This document shows positions 33,959-41,837 of a stretch of 64,000 nt of DNA, piece by piece. Source of the stretch: Pseudomonadota bacterium (GTDB lineage Bacteria; Myxococcota_A; Polyangia; Polyangiales; Polyangiaceae); contig JAFAER010000010.1 of NCBI GenBank assembly GCA_023423895.1, positions 1 through 64,000 on the forward strand, in the 5' to 3' direction. The stretch's first letter is position 1, and each line of letters opens with the position of its first letter. A program made the position numbers and the translations under genes. Under the pieces are notes generated by a model. That model saw only the letters and a list, made by a program, of their open reading frames with translations, ran no database searches and was not told where the DNA came from.

Positions 33959-34709
33959 CGTCCTCATTTCAACCAGCGCCGAGCGAGATTTTCACAGGGA
34001 GACAGGGAGAACAGGGAGAACAGGGAGAGAGGGTTTTAGGGGAGCGTTCCGATCTATGCCGTCTTGCCGGTTGCCGCGCCTGAAGGGGTCACAGGGAGAA
34101 AAGGGCGACACGGAGGATCCAGAGATCGGAGAGGAGAGAGCGCAGCGACGACCCCATACGCTCGGTCTCCGCTCTGCGCGTGGCCGAGATGCATCCTGTG
34201 CAAGCAGGGCTCGTGGGTCGGCCAGCCACGCTATCTCCCCGCCGACTTGGCCGCCGACCGGCCCGCAACGATGTCCCAGGACGCGACGTCCACGAAGACG
34301 ATGCCGTCGATGCCGTCGATGCCGTCGGCACGGCAGCTCGTTCCCACGATCGCCACGCAGCTCGCCACTTGCGTCTGCAGCAGGGAGGCGACGAGCGCCG
34401 AGGCGCGGCAGCTCGTTCCCACGATCGCCACGCAGCTCGCCACCTGCGTCTGCAGCAGGGAGGCGACGAGCGCCGAGGCACGGCAGCTCGTTCCCACGAT
34501 CGCCACGCAGCTCGCCACCTGCGTCTGCAGCAGGGAAAAGTCACCTCTGGATCCTCCGCGTCTCCCTTCCTCCCTGTGACACCTTCAGACGCCCCCGTGG
34601 GTACACCTTCGCAAACCGAATCGACCCACGTTGAACCTCTCTCCCCGTCTCACTGTCTCCCGGTGATCTCCGAGCACCAACGGCACGCCATCGCGCTGGC
34701 GATCGTTCG
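33959..34709. repeat. Nested-palindrome repeat element, copy B
   Basis: About 750 bp, a direct repeat of copy A about 46 bp downstream. The outer inverted repeat spans about 33992-34666, with CAGGGAGA-type octamers at the left and their complement at the right. Inner arms are 34088-34124 and 34545-34580, about 33 of 36 positions pairing. The size difference from copy A comes from two extra 75-bp units and extra GTCGATGCC triplet-like repeats near 34300-34325. Confidence 0.82.
34331..34537. repeat. 75-bp tandem repeat (2.8 units) inside element copy B
   Basis: Units begin CGGCAGCTCGTTCCCACGAT at 34331, 34406 and 34481, exactly 75 bp apart and nearly identical. Copy A has a single unit. Since 75 is divisible by three, a minus-strand reading frame remains open across it. 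Confidence 0.9.
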
Positions 34710-34835
34710 ACGAAGCCACACGCGGCCGACCGCGGCAGGGCCGCAAACGTACCCAAGCTAACGCGCGCGCGCGTCGCTCCGCGCTGGCGTCTGCCGTCGG
34801 CGCTCCTGCGATCGGGACACGCCGGAGCGAGCGAC

Positions 34836-34955
34836 CACTCGCGGCACGAACACTCGCGGCACGAACACTCGCAGCACGAACACTCGCAGCACGAACACTC
34901 TCGACACGACCACTCTCGGCACGACCACTCGCGGCACGACCACTCGCGGCGCACC
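34836..34955. repeat. 15-bp tandem array (8 units)
   Basis: Eight consecutive 15-bp units of the form CACTCGCGGCACGAA, with drift to CTCTCGACACGAC-type variants, from 34836 to 34955. The minus strand encodes a repeating Cys/Glu/Ser/Arg pentapeptide in one frame, but no gene is supported there. It ends 7 nt before a terminator hairpin. Confidence 0.88.
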
Positions 34956-34962
34956 ATGCAAG

Positions 34963-34994
34963 AAAGGGTAGCGACGGATCCGCCGCTACCCTTT
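34963..34994 (-). terminator. Terminator after the outer-membrane protein gene
   Basis: AAAGGGTAGCG at 34963-34973 pairs perfectly with CGCTACCCTTT at 34984-34994 over a 10-nt loop. It lies about 55 nt beyond the stop of the minus-strand gene ending at 35048. Confidence 0.65.
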
Positions 34995-35047
34995 CGATGT
35001 CGTCGCGAGCACCGCCGCGCGGTGCTTCGGCTACGTGGAAGCTTCGA

Positions 35048-36343
35048 TCAGAAGTTCCACATCGGCTGCTTCGTGTTCTTCGCGCGGACGACGCCGGCCT
35101 CGCCGTGGTCGCCGCCCTGGATCGCCTTCACGAGGTTGTCGAGCTGGAAGCTCGCACCGAGGTACACGCGCGAGTCGCCGTACGGGTTGTAGATCGGGTT
35201 CGAGCGCTGACCACCGCCGGTGATGGCGTTCGTCGTGTGGATGTAGCCAACCTCGGCGGTGAGCCAGTTGTTGACGTTGTAGTCGACCCAGGCGCTGAAG
35301 TAGTGCGTCTGGCGAACGCTGGTGGGCTCGACGCCGTCAGGACGTCCGACGGGCGTTCCGTCCACGGGGTTTGGAATCTCACGCGGCGAGTACGTCCACT
35401 GGCTGCCGCCGAGATAGTAGAGCGCGGGGGCGAAGTGTCCCCACTCCATCTCGACGAGGAACGCGTACGAGAGGGTATCGGACGGGTTCATCGTGCCCGA
35501 CAGGAGGTCGGAGCAGCCGTTGCCGCCGACACACGTGAACGCTCCCGCCGGCCGCGGATCGACGACCTCGGGGTTACGCGACGAGTAGAGCGGATGCGAG
35601 TAGATCGCGCTCGCGAGGATCATACCGCCGTCGCTGCCGAGCACGGGCGGAAGCGGCTTCACGAACTGCGCCGTCGCGCCCGGCGTGAAGACCATCGTTC
35701 GCGCGCGGGAAAGCTTCGACGTGGGAAAACCGGCGTTGAGCGCGACCGCGGGAATGATCCCGAGCGGGAGCTTCGGGAGCTTCCGGTAGAAGAGCTGGAG
35801 CGTCGCGTCGCCCAGCATCGGCTCGTTGCGATACGTCGTCGAGTCGCTGTTCGTCCACTCGTAGCTCATGATCAAACGACCACGGAGCTGGAACGCGTCG
35901 TTGATGGCGTAGCGAGGCAAGAACCAGAAGCTCGATTCGACCGTCGGGTTGTAGTCCTGCGTCTGACCGCGGAAGACCGTACCCGTCGACATCGAGTTCT
36001 GGATGAACAGCGACGAGCCGGCGAACGGACGCGGCGCGGGCTTCTTCTCCGGGGCGGGCGCCGACTCCGGCGCCTTGTCCGCCGTGGGCGTGGTCGACGT
36101 GCTCGTGCCGACGCTGATCGCCGGCTGCGGCGTGGTGCTCGCGCCGTCGGCCGGAGCGGGCGCCGTGCTGGGCGCGGTCGGCGATCCGGAGCCGTCACCA
36201 TCCTGCTGCGCGGCAGGCCAGACCTGCGCGACCTGCTTGACCGGCTGCTGCTCGGTCCCAGTCGGCGGAGCCGCAAGGGCCGTGGTGGCCGTGGTCAGCG
36301 TCAGCGCGCCAACCAACCATGCCAGACAAGACGAACGCTTCAT
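35048..36343 (-). CDS. Outer-membrane beta-barrel protein
   Basis: A 431-residue protein with a cleavable signal (MKRSSCLAWLVGALTLTTAT, ending TALAAPP near 25). A Pro/Ala/Thr-rich periplasmic linker (about 27-110) leads to a barrel of about 300 residues with alternating amphipathic strands (SSFWFLPRYAINDAFQLRGR, ALYYLGGSQWTYSP, HYFSAWVDYNVNNWLTAEVG) and a C-terminal ...KQPMWNF ending in Phe, the usual barrel-assembly signal. Resembles MetA/phenol-type transporters only in shape; substrate unknown. CGGAG lies a few nt before the ATG, so it has a leader. Two cysteines in an extracellular loop (CVGGNGC) may form a disulfide. Confidence 0.82.
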   Translation of the reverse strand: MKRSSCLAWLVGALTLTTATTALAAPPTGTEQQPVKQVAQVWPAAQQDGDGSGSPTAPSTAPAPADGASTTPQPAISVGTSTSTTPTADKAPESAPAPEKKPAPRPFAGSSLFIQNSMSTGTVFRGQTQDYNPTVESSFWFLPRYAINDAFQLRGRLIMSYEWTNSDSTTYRNEPMLGDATLQLFYRKLPKLPLGIIPAVALNAGFPTSKLSRARTMVFTPGATAQFVKPLPPVLGSDGGMILASAIYSHPLYSSRNPEVVDPRPAGAFTCVGGNGCSDLLSGTMNPSDTLSYAFLVEMEWGHFAPALYYLGGSQWTYSPREIPNPVDGTPVGRPDGVEPTSVRQTHYFSAWVDYNVNNWLTAEVGYIHTTNAITGGGQRSNPIYNPYGDSRVYLGASFQLDNLVKAIQGGDHGEAGVVRAKNTKQPMWNF

Positions 36344-36807
36344 TTGAGCTCCGAAACAGCGATGGTGATCGATCGGCGGGGCCGATCGGGTCAGGGGGTC
36401 TCCCCGAGACCGATGCCGCTATGCAAGCAGCATGCTCAGGCCTTGAACGTCAAAGTAGCTGATATTACAGACCAAGTTTTGGGACCCGAAACGCCTCGTC
36501 AGCATGTTGACGGACCTTGGCGCACCATCCCGAACGGCGGAAGAAACGGCGGAGGCCGACCGCGGGCCAGGCCCCTCCGAAGGCACCCCCTCCCAGGGGC
36601 TCGGCGCATCTACCGCTACCGGATGCTCGAGGCAAGGCGCACGGCCCCTTCTCGCGGCTCGAATGGCCCAGAGCCCAGACCTCAGCTCTGGCGAGAGCTC
36701 AGGAGAGCGGCCGCGCCGGGGCGATCGCGCAAGCGCGCGGCGCCCCGGTCGGCACGTCGCGACTCGCCGGCTGTGGTGTTAGCTCGAGCACCCGCCCCAG
36801 GTCGCGC
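36344..36807. other. Intergenic region with no gene seen
   Basis: 464 bp between the FadL-type gene (3' end) and the start of the outer-membrane protein gene. The right part is as G+C-rich as coding DNA but no frame has recognisable content. The left part (36420-36490) is A/T-richer and probably carries the promoter for the gene at 36343; GTCAGCATGTTGAC near 36498-36511 is an imperfect dyad. No tRNA or RNA motif was recognised. Confidence 0.5.
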
Positions 36808-38745
36808 TCACTCGGGCTCCTCCCACCACTCCTTCCTCTTCGTCGGAGGCTTCTCTTCTTTTTTCGGTGGGGGCGGAACGGGAGGCGGAGGAGGCGCAGG
36901 CTTCACCGCAGGCGTCTCTTCTTCTTCCTCCTCTTCGTCATCGTCGTCGTCGGCGGGAGGCGGAGCAGGCGGAGGAGGTAGCGGCTTTGCCGGCTTCTTC
37001 GGCGCGGGCTTCTCGACCGCGTCCTCGACCTTGTCCGGAGCCTTGTCCGGAGCCTTCTCCGGAGCCTTGTCCGGAGCAGGCTTCTTCGCTGGCTTCTTGT
37101 CCTCGTCGGCGTTCTCGCCGTCGGACTCGTCGCCCTCGTCCTTCTTCTCGTCGTTCTCGTCGGGCTTCTTCTCCTCATCGGCACCGTCCGGCGGACCGAC
37201 GTAATACGGCTCGTACGAGTTCCCGTAGTGGACCGGACGCTGCGGTCCGAAGAAGCTCTCGATGGCGACGCTGACGCCGAGCGAGAGGATATGCGTGAAA
37301 CCCTTGTAGCTGCCTTCGTTGACGGCCGGCAGCTGGTTACCGTCGAGGTCCTCCGAGGTACCGTTCGCAGCTGGGTTCAAGGGCCGGATCCGGCCCTGGC
37401 CGGAGCCGACGGTTCGCGGAATCGAGGCGACGGCGGCGTAGCCGAGATCGAACGTGAGCGATCCGACCTTGTAGCCGACGCCGAACGTACCCGCGACCTT
37501 CGCCAGCGTGTCGAAGTCGAGTCGTGTGAACGCGAAGTCGGTCGCTGACGAGTCGAAGTACGCGCCGCCGCGGACCGAGAGGACGCCGTCACCGGTATCG
37601 ATGTTGTAGGCGCCGCCCCCACGAACGCCGATCGTGTTCGTGTAGCCGTGCAAGACCACGCTCTGGATGTCCTTGAACGCGCCGATGTCGGGGATCGTGA
37701 CGATCGGCCCGAGTCCCTGCGCGGAGCCCCAGCCCTCGTACGTGATGTCGAGCTCGAGGTCATAGAGCTCGAAGTCGGCATCCATCCCGATGTATCGGCC
37801 GCCGACGCGGAGTGCCCACGGCAGTTGCAGCGCGAGGCTCGCCGCGCCCTGTTCCAGCTCCTGGTCCTCGAGCGCACGCGGCGGTTGAGGGTTCACGACG
37901 CCGGTGGCCGTGATGTTCGTCGGCGTGCGGAAGGAGGCGCCGAACGCGAACGACGGCGAAGGGCGAACCATCGCGCCCAGGGTGGCCGCGAACGACGTTC
38001 CCTTCGCCTGGAGCGTGCTGCGCGAATCGCAGCGGAAGTCTTCTTTCAGCGGCTCGCCGTCCTGTTCGTTGACCTTGCAGGTGTCCGGCCCGAGATCGGT
38101 ATACGAGACCGACGTCTGGTCGAAGTTTGCGAGCACCAGGTGACCCGAGATGCCGATGTCGAGCCACTTCGTGAGGCGAAAGCCGGCCGACAAGGTCGGG
38201 TAGAGGATCGACGATCGTGACTGCACGAAGTCGTAGCGGGAGGCCGCAGGCTTGCCCTCGATGCCGAGCGGGAAGGTCCGATTCCCGATCACGGGCGGGC
38301 CGAAGACGCCGGCTCCGAACGTGAGCCGATCGAAGTAGCCGAAGTCGGTCGTCGCCGCGACGAACGGCGAGAAGAACGGCCCGGCGATGTTGCTGACGCG
38401 CGGATAGGGCGAGTTCCCCCACGTCGTCTGCGGGTCCTGCGGATCGTCGGGGAATGCGCCGAGCCGCTGGAACTCGAACGAATGGAAGAAGAAGTTGCCG
38501 TTGACGAGCACGTGCGTGCCGCGCTGCCGCGCGAGCCCCGCGGGGTTGTGATAGATGGCCGTCCCGTCGCTCGCCTTGGCCACGAAGGCGGCGCCGCGGC
38601 CCATCGCCTCCGTGCCGTTGTCGGGGATCTCGAAGCCGCCTGCCCACGCGGTCGTGGTTCGGAGGAGGGCCATGACCGTGACCGCGAGGGCGAGCAGGTC
38701 ACGTCTGGACGTCGTGGCTCCGGTGCCGGAGACGGGGCCGTGCAC
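36808..38745 (-). CDS. FadL/OmpP1-family outer-membrane transporter with long C-terminal tail
   Basis: A 645-residue protein. Signal peptide followed by the FadL hatch-type N-terminus GGFEIPDNGTEAMGRGAAFV and IYHNPAGLARQRG, then a 14-strand-type barrel to about residue 500 (ending LGVSVAIESFF). FadL transports long-chain fatty acids or other hydrophobic compounds. After the barrel comes an unusual tail of about 130 residues: Lys/Asp/Glu-rich, then APDKAPEKAPDKAPDK repeats, Pro runs, a poly-Asp/Glu block and KEWWEEPE. The barrel therefore does not end at the C-terminus. GTG 38745 is supported by TAGAGT 7 nt upstream. Confidence 0.88.
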   Translation of the reverse strand: MHGPVSGTGATTSRRDLLALAVTVMALLRTTTAWAGGFEIPDNGTEAMGRGAAFVAKASDGTAIYHNPAGLARQRGTHVLVNGNFFFHSFEFQRLGAFPDDPQDPQTTWGNSPYPRVSNIAGPFFSPFVAATTDFGYFDRLTFGAGVFGPPVIGNRTFPLGIEGKPAASRYDFVQSRSSILYPTLSAGFRLTKWLDIGISGHLVLANFDQTSVSYTDLGPDTCKVNEQDGEPLKEDFRCDSRSTLQAKGTSFAATLGAMVRPSPSFAFGASFRTPTNITATGVVNPQPPRALEDQELEQGAASLALQLPWALRVGGRYIGMDADFELYDLELDITYEGWGSAQGLGPIVTIPDIGAFKDIQSVVLHGYTNTIGVRGGGAYNIDTGDGVLSVRGGAYFDSSATDFAFTRLDFDTLAKVAGTFGVGYKVGSLTFDLGYAAVASIPRTVGSGQGRIRPLNPAANGTSEDLDGNQLPAVNEGSYKGFTHILSLGVSVAIESFFGPQRPVHYGNSYEPYYVGPPDGADEEKKPDENDEKKDEGDESDGENADEDKKPAKKPAPDKAPEKAPDKAPDKVEDAVEKPAPKKPAKPLPPPPAPPPADDDDDEEEEEEETPAVKPAPPPPPVPPPPKKEEKPPTKRKEWWEEPE

Positions 38746-38752
38746 GATTCCG

Positions 38753-38758
38753 ACTCTA
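38753..38758 (-). promoter_or_regulatory. Putative -10 box of a leaderless gene (start 38745)
   Basis: TAGAGT within TGTTAGAGT (extended -10 form) on the minus strand, 7 nt before the GTG. The same hexamer is used in the deiminase promoter at 30139. Confidence 0.5.
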
Positions 38759-38870
38759 ACAAGCTCGAGAGGCGCAGCGCAGTTAACCAGCGTGAGACGG
38801 GCTCAACGCCCCTGTGGGCCCCGTGCCGCGGGCGCCTGGAGACCGCCTTCCGCGAGCGCGGGCGCCGCCA

Positions 38871-40193
38871 TCAGGGAGCGCCAGGGCAGCCGGGAGCCCC
38901 GGTAGGTTTCCCGTTCTGCTCGCAGGGAGCGCACGTGAACCCCTTCTTGCAATTGCCCCGCGAGGTCCCGAGGGCCTCGATGAAGCTCAATTTGATGCAG
39001 TTACTGATGCAGACGCCCGAATATTGGCCCTGGAAGAAGTTGTCCGCGGTGCAGGGAGGCGCCTGGAAGGCCGGATCGAGGTTCTCGTTCGGCGCGCAGA
39101 GCTCCGCCCCCGCGACGCAGTTGTCGTCGTCGTCATCGAGCTTGCTCTGACGTCCTGCGGGGACCATCACCTTCGGCACGCACTTTCCGCGCGCGACGCC
39201 GTCGTCGATGCAGCAGTCGGCGAGCTTCTTCGGCGGCTCCTTCGGCGCGTCGCACGAGACGGTCTTGCACGCGCCGGTATCCTTACCGTCGATCGGATTG
39301 AAGCACGGCGTGCAGCGCTCGTTGGCGTCGCAGATGCCCTGCGGGAGCGATGCCCCCTGCTTCTCGACCTCCGGGATGTTCACGTTCAAGCATCGTCCCT
39401 CGGCATTCGCCACGGACGTGCACGTCTTCGGGAGGTGCTGCCCACCCGCTGCGATGGACTTCTCGGGCGCGCAGAGGCCGCTCGGGCAGGTCTTCAACTT
39501 CGAGGCCGCAGGGCCCGGGACGAGGCTCGCGGGGACGCAGCGCGCGCCGTCGCCGCAGGCCGGGAACGTCGTCACGTCGACGACCGCGGGCCCCGTGTAC
39601 GGACACGTTACGGCGGGCGCGTTCGAGCCCGTGCCGTCCGCGCCAGGCGCGTCCTCGCACTCCTCCGGGGGCGGTTTGCCGATCTCGCAGACGCCCGTGG
39701 AAGCGCCTCCCTTCAGCGGATTGTTGCACGGGACGCAGCGCTCGTCCTCGGCGCACACGTCGCCTTCGCCGCGCTGGAGCAGCTTCGCGTTCTTCGCGAC
39801 CTCGGGCACGCAAAGGCTCATGCAGCGACCTTCACCGAAGGCAGACGTGCAGGTCTTCGGAGTCGCCCCGCCGCTCGCAACGAGGCCGTCGGGAACGCAG
39901 ACGCCGGGACCGCCATCGCTGCACGTCTCGAGCTGGGCGGCGACGACACCCGGGACCTCGTCCTTCGGGACGCAGCGGGCCTTCCCCCCTTCCGCGCATG
40001 CGCACTTCGGAAAGTCGTTCGGATCGTGCGGAGTCAGCGCCGCCGCGCCAGCGCACGACGCGGCTCCGCTGGTCGACGCCGGGCTCGTCCCACGTTTGCT
40101 CTTGATCCGGTCGCCTTCGAAGTCGGGCGCCGTGCAGGCGATCACCAGGCCCGTGGAGAGTGTTGCCGTCAGGAGTGACTTCGCTCGGAACAT
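38871..40193 (-). CDS. Cys-rich repeat lipoprotein
   Basis: A 440-residue exported protein with lipobox VIACTA (Cys20). After a Ser/Thr-rich linker it contains about three diverged repeats of a Cys-rich unit of about 110-130 residues with the order RCVP..., ...TCxSGLCAP or VCVPDGL, KTCTS...GRC(M/L), VPEV or IPEV, CDANERCTPCFNP and DTGAC. Cysteines are abundant and evenly spaced, implying a disulfide-stabilised extracellular rod. The start ATG 40193 gives a full signal; 24 further codons upstream are open but not signal-like. No known domain; typical of myxobacterial surface proteins. Confidence 0.8.
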   Translation of the reverse strand: MFRAKSLLTATLSTGLVIACTAPDFEGDRIKSKRGTSPASTSGAASCAGAAALTPHDPNDFPKCACAEGGKARCVPKDEVPGVVAAQLETCSDGGPGVCVPDGLVASGGATPKTCTSAFGEGRCMSLCVPEVAKNAKLLQRGEGDVCAEDERCVPCNNPLKGGASTGVCEIGKPPPEECEDAPGADGTGSNAPAVTCPYTGPAVVDVTTFPACGDGARCVPASLVPGPAASKLKTCPSGLCAPEKSIAAGGQHLPKTCTSVANAEGRCLNVNIPEVEKQGASLPQGICDANERCTPCFNPIDGKDTGACKTVSCDAPKEPPKKLADCCIDDGVARGKCVPKVMVPAGRQSKLDDDDDNCVAGAELCAPNENLDPAFQAPPCTADNFFQGQYSGVCISNCIKLSFIEALGTSRGNCKKGFTCAPCEQNGKPTGAPGCPGAP

Positions 40194-40236
40194 GTTCACC
40201 CGCCCGAGCCGACCAGCTTCAAGACTCGGACCACGC

Positions 40237-40265
40237 TTGCGCAATTCGCGCAATCTGGTGCGCAA
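40237..40265 (-). promoter_or_regulatory. Triple TTGCGC motif upstream of the Cys-rich lipoprotein
   Basis: On the minus strand TTGCGCA, TTGCGCGA and TTGCGCAA occur within 29 bp (TTGCGCAA at 40237-40244 is palindromic), 45-70 bp before the ATG. A regulator-binding cluster is plausible; no promoter is identified. Confidence 0.35.
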
Positions 40266-40495
40266 CGCCGAACCGCTTCGCTCGACGCCTATTTTTCGGG
40301 CCTCTCGCGCGCGCCGACATTGTCCGACCTCCGTCGTTGGCCTCCAGACGCACGCGATGAACGGCGATCCAACCTGGTCCGGCCGCGTCCCACCGACGGC
40401 TGGAGGGCCGATGAACGATCACGTTCTTCTGCGCAGGGCAACAGAGTCCTTCCCACTTTATCGATGTCGGACCACGACGACCTTCGGAGGACGCA

Positions 40496-40815
40496 TGAAC
40501 CAGGCTCGTGAGCATGCCGCGCTCGGCGGGGTCCTCGGTGCGCTCGGGGGCGATGCAGCGGGCGCCGTCCTCGAGCTCTTCGGTCGCCCCATCGCAGACG
40601 TCGATGTCGCGCAGGCGATGACGCTGCCGGGCGGAGGCACGTGGGGTGTGCCACTCGGTCATCGCCTGCGTGATGACCGAAATCGCGCACGAGCGCTGTA
40701 TGCGGTCGAAGGCCAACGGGAGTCTCATGCGCGCCACTCCGATTGCAGTCTGGGGCGCCGCTCGAGACCCATCGGCGGTCGTCGAAGCGACGATGCGAGA
40801 CGCACGGCGAACGGC
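40496..40815 (+). pseudogene. Decayed ADP-ribosylglycohydrolase (DraG/ARH family)
   Basis: An intact Shine-Dalgarno (GGAGG, 4 nt before ATG 40496) starts a frame reading ALGGVLGALGGDAAGAVLEL then TLPGGGTWGVPLG, the N-terminus of an ADP-ribosylglycohydrolase (GxxxGDAxGA; the normal continuation is GQxTDDxE). A frameshift follows, and the next frame reads KANGSLMRATPIAVWGA and VVEATMRDARRT, the family's NGS/ALMR and DARLT-type motifs. The central catalytic region between them, normally more than 100 residues, is missing, and the C-terminal half is absent. So this is a remnant with an internal deletion and a frameshift, not a functional gene. Confidence 0.62.
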
Positions 40816-40872
40816 GCGACGACGAGAAAGACGATGGAAGGAAAACGTCCGATGGTTCTCCGGGTGCTCGGC

Positions 40873-40878
40873 GATAAT
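40873..40878 (+). promoter_or_regulatory. Putative -10 box of a leaderless gene (start 40887)
   Basis: GATAAT (five of six TATAAT positions), 8 nt before the ATG of the TetR-type gene. Confidence 0.45.
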
Positions 40879-40886
40879 GACGGGGC

Positions 40887-41657
40887 ATGGCGAGGGACGC
40901 TTCGAAACGGGCGCTTTCCGATCGTCCCCAGGCACCGCCGGCGGTGAGCCGGACACGCACCCGGACGGTGAGCGGTGCCGTCCTGGCCTCGGCAGCCTCG
41001 GCCGAGAGCCCGCGAGCGCCCGGCCGCGGGAAATACGACCGATCGCGGACCCCCGACGAGCGGCATCGCGAGCAGCTCGCTCGTCTGCTGGATGCAGCCG
41101 GGCACGTGTTCGCCGAAGTCGGGTGGGCCGACGCGACCGTCGAGGCCATCGTCAACCGGGCGGGAATGAGCCGGCGGACGTTCTACGAGCACTTCGACGA
41201 CCTCAAAGACTGCCTCCTCACGTACCACCAGAAGGCGACGCGCCGTGCCTTCCGCGCCGTCGAGACCGCGGTCGCGAATGCGAACGTGGCCCAGCATGGC
41301 GAGACGCTCCGCATGGGCATTCACGGGTTTCTCGGGAGCATCGCCATGTACCCCCACGTGGCGCATGTCATCTTTCGGGTCGTACGCGCCGCCGGCCCGG
41401 AGTTCGAGGCGGCCCACGAACAGATGATCGGGCGCTTCGTGAAGCTCGTCATGGACGCTGTCCAGCGCGCGCACGACATGGGCCGCACGACGATTCCCCC
41501 CGACGAGATTCGAGTCTTCGCGCTCGTCTCGGCGATGGAGGCAGTCGCCATGCGCTACGTGATGCGAGGCGAGGAGGCGAAGGCGATGGACGCGGCGCCG
41601 ATCCTCATCGACATGCTGCTGCGCACGTTCGGCGCGACTCTTCCGCCGAACGCCTGA
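40887..41657 (+). CDS. TetR/AcrR-family transcriptional regulator
   Basis: A 256-residue repressor-type protein. After a disordered basic N-terminal extension of about 55 residues, unusual in length, the HTH domain runs about 60-110: LLDAAGHVFAEVGWADATVE then IVNRAGMSRRTFYEHFDDLKDC, with the recognition helix in RRTFYEHF. The C-terminal ligand-binding domain is all-helical (about 115-250). It sits between the decayed ADP-ribosylglycohydrolase and the hybrid kinase; target unknown. GATAAT lies 8 nt before ATG 40887. Confidence 0.9.
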   Translation: MARDASKRALSDRPQAPPAVSRTRTRTVSGAVLASAASAESPRAPGRGKYDRSRTPDERHREQLARLLDAAGHVFAEVGWADATVEAIVNRAGMSRRTFYEHFDDLKDCLLTYHQKATRRAFRAVETAVANANVAQHGETLRMGIHGFLGSIAMYPHVAHVIFRVVRAAGPEFEAAHEQMIGRFVKLVMDAVQRAHDMGRTTIPPDEIRVFALVSAMEAVAMRYVMRGEEAKAMDAAPILIDMLLRTFGATLPPNA

Positions 41658-41837
41658 TCGCGCACCTGCCGCGCTCGTCCGCGGGACGTGCGAGGCAGAC
41701 CAGGCAGGCCAGACAGGCCAGACGGTCAGAGCGCAAACCACGGAAAGCCGACCCATGACCAGCGCACCGAAAAATCGGTGCAAACCGCAGGCACGGTTCC
41801 CTCGAAGTTGTTCGATCGAGCGTTGCGCGCAGGTCTC

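Noticed and set aside
34836..34955. Possible CRISPR array
   Set aside because: Units are contiguous 15-mers with no spacers and no cas genes nearby.
34541..34957. Minus-strand frame with a CREWS-type pentapeptide repeat
   Set aside because: It arises from the 15-bp tandem array, then runs through the repeat element in a second composition; there is no ribosome-binding site and no domain, so it is treated as repeat DNA.
33174..34960. Genomic island or prophage remnant
   Set aside because: No integrase, transposase, phage gene or composition break beyond the repeats themselves.
36344..36807. Possible tRNA or structured RNA gene in the gap
   Set aside because: No T-loop GTTCGA-type signature with matching acceptor stem was found; only weak dyads are present.
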